A stretch of 37,059 bases of DNA from Verrucomicrobiota bacterium. Its GTDB lineage: Bacteria; Verrucomicrobiota; Verrucomicrobiia; Verrucomicrobiales; Akkermansiaceae. The notes beneath the pieces are model-generated. The model was not told the origin of the DNA and searched no databases. It saw only the letters and a list, made by a program, of their open reading frames with translations. Below are positions 33,659-37,059 of the stretch, piece after piece. The translations under genes and the position numbers were made by a program. The stretch spans positions 1 to 37,059 of the forward strand of contig JAURPJ010000035.1 of assembly GCA_030835305.1 (NCBI GenBank). Direction: 5' to 3'. The stretch's first letter is position 1; each line of letters begins with the position of its first letter.

Positions 33659-36403
33659 CTATGGCAGGAACGCATATTCGTTCGAGTTAATGAGACTGCG
33701 GCAAACGAGAGCGAGGTCGATATCGGCACAGGCGGTGAGCTCGTCTTCGGTCGGCTTGCGGGTCAAAAGAAGTTCAAACGCTCGACTGATTTGCGCTACC
33801 CTGTCATCTCCCGCCTCCTTTTTGGCGCGTTCGGCAACGAAGGCGGACTGCTCGACGACGAAATCACTGTTCATCAGGTTGAGCGCCTGAAGGGGGGTCG
33901 TGGAGACAGGGCGTTTTGCCCTGACCTGACCACAATCGGGAAAATCGAAGGCAGTGAAGATCTTGTCATCGACCCGGCGCATGCGCTCCTGGTAGATCAT
34001 GCGACGCCAGGTTTCGGGGCCATGATTGTTGACCACTTGCCACTGGGCATAGGTCTTTTTCACGTTGTGAATCCGGAAGCTACGCCCACCGAGTTCAGAA
34101 TTCAGTTTCCCGGATGCCTGAAGGACGCCATCGCGAATGACCTCGGCTTCGACCCGCTGGGGAGGATACCTCCAAAGGTAAAATGCTCCGGCATCTTTCT
34201 GGAGTCCTTCTTCCTTAGGCAAGCTGGAACGCTGGAAGGCATCGGTCATGACGAGTTGACGGATCATTGCCTTCACCGACCAGGGGGCTGCCTCGCTCTG
34301 GGTTGGTTCCATGAATTCTGCGGCAAGCCAGTCGAGTAACTCCGGATGGGAAGGCGGAGCTCCGGCGGATCCAAAGTCGCTGGCGGTGGGAACGATTCCA
34401 GAACCAAAAATGTGGTGCCAGATCCGATTCACCATGACGCGGGCCGTGAGAGGGTGCTCCCTGCTTCCGATCCAATTGGCAAACTCCACCCGTCGCTTCG
34501 ATTCCGGCGTGGAATTATCGAGCCCGAGATCGCCATCGAGAAGGGAAAAACCGGCGGGCATAACTTCATCCCGCGGATTTTCCGGGCTGCCGCGGTGGAG
34601 AACCTTGGTGACCTTTGGTTTTTCAAATCGCGCCACAAAGCTGTGTTGCGGGCCCTCTTCCTTGATCTGAGCAATCAGGTTGTGAAGACGCTCTGAGGAA
34701 GCCTTCATTTCCGGATTTCGTTTCAACAGTTCTTTGGCCCATCCGGTTTTTCCGACTTCCTTCCAACTGCCGTCAGGCTGCTGCACAGAGATCTTGAAGC
34801 CGGAGAAATTGGGAGCGCCCTTCGATTTCAGATAATCAGTCTCGAAGTAGTATTCGCGGTTGCTACTGAAGCGGAAGCGACTGAGTTCCTTTTCCTCCGG
34901 CAGGTGGATTTCCACCCAGGGTTTTTCTTTGGCTCCTTTGGGAAGGCTGGTTCGCCAGGCCATGGTACCAAATTTCCCGTCGTTGGCATTGGAGAGAAGA
35001 TTCCCGGGTTTGGTGAACGTATCATCTGTCACCAGCCTGGTTCCGGACGAGGCGATGGCGAGATTTTCGCTGTAGTTTTCCGTGCCGTAGACTTCCAATT
35101 CGTCGATGCCGATGTTGGGACGATCAAACTCGATTCGGAGCGCCTTGGATTTCGTCTTCGGGAAAAAGAAGTCGTAGAATCCGCCCCAGTTCTCTTCCCA
35201 TTGTCCAACGTTTTTGCTCAGAGCATTCCGCTCTTCGAACATTTTTTTGCGAAGCTCCTTTGCGGATTGCATACGAGGGTGGTCATCAGCGAATTCCGGA
35301 TAGCGCCCCCCGAACTCGACGCCCTGGAACACGGCCGTCATCGAGTAGTAATCCTGAATCGAAATGGGATCGAACTTGTGATTGTGGCAGCGCGCACAAC
35401 TGACCGTCATCCCCAGCATCGAGGCTCCCACGGTTTGCATGATTTCATCCATACGATCAGCACGGGCCTGGCGAATCGCGGCCGGCTCCCGCCCCACCGT
35501 GGCGGCAGGGACGTGAGGGCCCGCGACAAGGAATCCGGTAGCTTCTCCGACACCCATCTGGTCGCCTGCGAGTTGCTCTTTGATGAAGCGGTCATAAGGG
35601 AGATCCTCATTGAAGGCACGGATCACATAGTCCCGATAGATCCAGGCACCTTTGCGATAGAGATTCGCTTCGGAGCCGTTCGTCTCGGCCCAGCGGATGA
35701 CATCGAGCCAATGTTGCGCCCAGCGTTCGCCGAAGTGAGGGGAATCCATCAGTTCATTGACAAGGGCCCGGTAGGATCCGTCCGCGTCTATTGCATAGGC
35801 TTCGACAAAAGACTCCACCCTCTCCGGTGTCGGAGGTAGCCCTGTTAACACGATGGAGGCGCGTCGGACGAGCGAGCGGGCATCAGTGGGGCCGTTAGCG
35901 GGCAGACCCATTTCCCTGAGTTTGTGATTGAGAAAGGCATCGACCGGGGTCGCGTTATCTCCGGGAATCTCGGGGCGCTCGACGGGTTGGAAGGACCAAA
36001 GGTCGGTCGTCTCGTTTTGGACTTCGTCCATTTGCCCGGGCCATTCCGCTCCCGCGTTAACCCATTGCTTGAGCAGCTCGATATCACTCTCTGGCAGCGG
36101 ATCGCCCTTCGGCGGCATCGCCATGTCTTCGTCGAGGTGGGTCACGACCTCCATGAGATAGCTCGCTTCCCAGTCTCCGGGAACAAGCGTGGCAATTCCG
36201 GTGTCGCCGCCTTTCAGCATGAGCGCGCGCTGGTCAATCCGAAATCCAGACTTCTGTTTGTCCGGCCCATGACAATCGAGGCAGTTCTCCTCCAGAATCG
36301 GGAGGATATCGTTCTCGAATTCAACGGCGTGGGTGATCGTAGCAAAGCCCACCATTGCAGCCAGTCGAAACAGGTTCGCGATAGAAGCAGCAAGGTTTTT
36401 CAT
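33659..36403 (-). CDS. PSCyt1 - DUF1549 - DUF1553 cytochrome-like surface protein
   Basis: The product is 914 aa with a signal peptide (about 1-26). A PSCyt1 domain has heme motif C41-LDCH45 and AMPPKG with possible axial Met95. DUF1549 (about 153-360) contains a second heme-type motif C336-ARCH340-NHKFDPI. A discoidin-like segment lies in the middle (about 400-570; IGIDELEVYGTEN, FRFSSNREYYF), and DUF1553 at about 640-890 holds NRIWHHIFG and a QALNLMNS end. These large proteins are typical of Planctomycetes/Verrucomicrobia and are linked to glycan breakdown, but no reaction is established. It heads the minus-strand operon with the sulfatase and DUF1501. Confidence 0.94.
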   Translation of the reverse strand: MKNLAASIANLFRLAAMVGFATITHAVEFENDILPILEENCLDCHGPDKQKSGFRIDQRALMLKGGDTGIATLVPGDWEASYLMEVVTHLDEDMAMPPKGDPLPESDIELLKQWVNAGAEWPGQMDEVQNETTDLWSFQPVERPEIPGDNATPVDAFLNHKLREMGLPANGPTDARSLVRRASIVLTGLPPTPERVESFVEAYAIDADGSYRALVNELMDSPHFGERWAQHWLDVIRWAETNGSEANLYRKGAWIYRDYVIRAFNEDLPYDRFIKEQLAGDQMGVGEATGFLVAGPHVPAATVGREPAAIRQARADRMDEIMQTVGASMLGMTVSCARCHNHKFDPISIQDYYSMTAVFQGVEFGGRYPEFADDHPRMQSAKELRKKMFEERNALSKNVGQWEENWGGFYDFFFPKTKSKALRIEFDRPNIGIDELEVYGTENYSENLAIASSGTRLVTDDTFTKPGNLLSNANDGKFGTMAWRTSLPKGAKEKPWVEIHLPEEKELSRFRFSSNREYYFETDYLKSKGAPNFSGFKISVQQPDGSWKEVGKTGWAKELLKRNPEMKASSERLHNLIAQIKEEGPQHSFVARFEKPKVTKVLHRGSPENPRDEVMPAGFSLLDGDLGLDNSTPESKRRVEFANWIGSREHPLTARVMVNRIWHHIFGSGIVPTASDFGSAGAPPSHPELLDWLAAEFMEPTQSEAAPWSVKAMIRQLVMTDAFQRSSLPKEEGLQKDAGAFYLWRYPPQRVEAEVIRDGVLQASGKLNSELGGRSFRIHNVKKTYAQWQVVNNHGPETWRRMIYQERMRRVDDKIFTAFDFPDCGQVRAKRPVSTTPLQALNLMNSDFVVEQSAFVAERAKKEAGDDRVAQISRAFELLLTRKPTEDELTACADIDLALVCRSLINSNEYAFLP

Positions 36404-36464
36404 TGCTCAAAACTACCCGAGCCGAAAAGCCCTAACGAGAACAATTCGAGATTTGGCAAAAATT

Positions 36465-36492
36465 TGCAAAGAGTGCTTGCCACTAGTATCTT
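36465..36492 (+). promoter_or_regulatory. Candidate promoter, possibly giving a leaderless mRNA
   Basis: TTGCAA and TATCTT (36487-36492) are separated by 17 bases. The expected start point, about seven bases on, coincides with GTG 36499 of the small secreted protein, so the mRNA might be leaderless. No Shine-Dalgarno is seen. Confidence 0.35.
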
Positions 36493-36498
36493 CACACC

Positions 36499-36735
36499 GT
36501 GGAAACGTCTTCCCTTCGCCCCGCGCTTCCCTTTCTTTCTACGATCTATGCGGGCTTGCTTCTCAGCGCTTTTTCTCCAGCCAATTCTCAGGATAAACAG
36601 CCGTTAACCCAGGACGATTTCAACCTGCTTCACTCCACGGTGCAACCCGATGCATCACCACCCTTTCTCACCCTCTCCGATTCCTTCAACGACGCCCTAA
36701 GGCGCTCCACCTCAAAAGCAAATTCTGAGCAATAG
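36499..36735 (+). CDS. Small secreted protein, unknown function (78 aa)
   Basis: GTG 36499 begins a frame with a signal peptide (about 1-29: PFLSTIYAGLLLSAFSPANS, with cleavage near SQD) and a short polar mature part (QPLTQDDFNLLHST and a Ser/Asn-rich end), closing with TAG. Composition and a good -10/-35 upstream support it. I do not recognise the family. It is divergent from the PSCyt1 gene. Confidence 0.55.
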   Translation: METSSLRPALPFLSTIYAGLLLSAFSPANSQDKQPLTQDDFNLLHSTVQPDASPPFLTLSDSFNDALRRSTSKANSEQ

Positions 36736-36811
36736 GGCCCAGAGCGTCCCCAGGAACGCTGACCGCGACAGTGGCAACCCTGCTACCGGGCTGCATTACT
36801 TGTCGGCACTT

Positions 36812-36873
36812 CAGACGATGTGAACCCGAAACAGGAACGCATCGTCTGGTATCGCGTTACACAAAAGTTACAC
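36812..36873. repeat. Inverted and direct repeats in the gap before tRNA-Arg
   Basis: CAGACGATG (36812-36820) and CATCGTCTG (36840-36848) form a perfect nine-base inverted repeat around a 19-base loop. Then GTTACAC occurs at 36856-36862 and 36867-36873, one helical turn apart. No gene is supported in 36736-36984. Confidence 0.55.
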
Positions 36874-36984
36874 GAAATTACTCAAGAAAAGTAGAGGCTA
36901 ACGAGAGCGAATGCAGTGATCCGAGATTTTCTCCCGTCTGGGCCCTGAATCGCTTATTTATTAACGCTTATAAGGGATTGAGAG

Positions 36985-37059
36985 TGGCACTCCCGGCGAG
37001 AATCGAACTCACATCTAAGGTTTAGGAAACCCTTGTTCTATCCGTTGAACTACGGGAGC
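36985..37059 (-). tRNA. tRNA-Arg (anticodon CCT)
   Basis: Read on the minus strand the sequence folds as a full tRNA. The acceptor stem GCTCCCG pairs with CGGGAGT with a G-U first pair. The anticodon stem AGGGT/ACCTT has loop TTCCTAA and anticodon CCT. The T arm is GTGAG-TTCGATT-CTCGC, followed by discriminator G and an encoded CCA (36985-36987). Its 5' base is the last base of the window. Confidence 0.95.

Noticed and set aside
36771-37025. Plus-strand frame ending ARIELTSKV across tRNA-Arg
   Set aside because: It reads through the antisense of the tRNA and has no protein-like features upstream.
1-37059. CRISPR array, toxin-antitoxin or restriction system
   Set aside because: No repeat-spacer array and no recognisable defence genes on either strand.

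Overview
This window looks like chromosomal DNA from a bacterium of the Verrucomicrobiota/Planctomycetota (PVC) group, most likely a free-living Verrucomicrobiales-type organism. The evidence is the gene content: three formylglycine-type sulfatases, a DUF1080 protein, a PSCyt1/DUF1549/DUF1553 cytochrome protein next to a DUF1501 protein, large exported PQQ-propeller proteins, and a lysine/alanine-rich histone-H1-like tail. The assignment is an inference from these families; there is no rRNA here to confirm it.

Layout. 1-1924: the 3' end of a histone-like Lys/Ala repeat gene, a strong terminator, and a secreted sulfatase. 2003-3340: tRNA-Val(GAC) followed by debris of an old integrated element (integrase C-terminal fragment, Sel1-repeat fragment, two small orphan frames). 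3350-5933 (minus): threonylcarbamoyl-AMP synthase, a nuclease-like gene broken by a stop codon, and hisF. 5998-16708 (plus): a closely packed run of aroK, queG, a small membrane protein, a sulfatase, a DUF1080 protein, two exported PQQ-propeller proteins, a Cys-rich membrane-anchored protein and an FtsX-like ABC permease. 16739-17302: a badly decayed reading frame. 17403-23752 (minus): secreted zinc protease, LolD-like ATPase, MoeB/ThiF-like E1 enzyme, a tandem ModA fusion, ModB and ModC. 23833-24942 (plus): an M24 aminopeptidase. 25165-27562 (minus): a complete arsenic operon (arsR, DUF6428 gene, acr3, arsC). 28087-29187: an exported NHL-type propeller. 29370-30478: two decayed genes. 30488-36403 (minus): DUF1501, sulfatase and PSCyt1 operon. 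36499-37059: a small secreted protein and tRNA-Arg(CCT).

How the genes work together. Three modules stand out: degradation of sulfated glycans at the cell envelope (three sulfatases, DUF1080, PSCyt1, DUF1501, propellers); molybdate uptake tied to cofactor chemistry (MoeB-like plus ModAA-ModB-ModC); and arsenic resistance. Housekeeping genes (hisF, sua5, aroK, queG) are intermixed. A recurring oddity is the number of frames interrupted by in-frame stop codons (near 2621, 4712, 16763-17108, 29581, 30263), although intact neighbours use TAA, TAG and TGA as normal terminators. This points to local gene decay rather than recoding. I do not see a defence island, CRISPR array or intact mobile element. 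The most unusual intact genes are the ModA-ModA fusion, the LamG/FN3/methyltransferase-like/PQQ protein, and the apparently split FtsX/LolD transporter with its Cys-rich partners.
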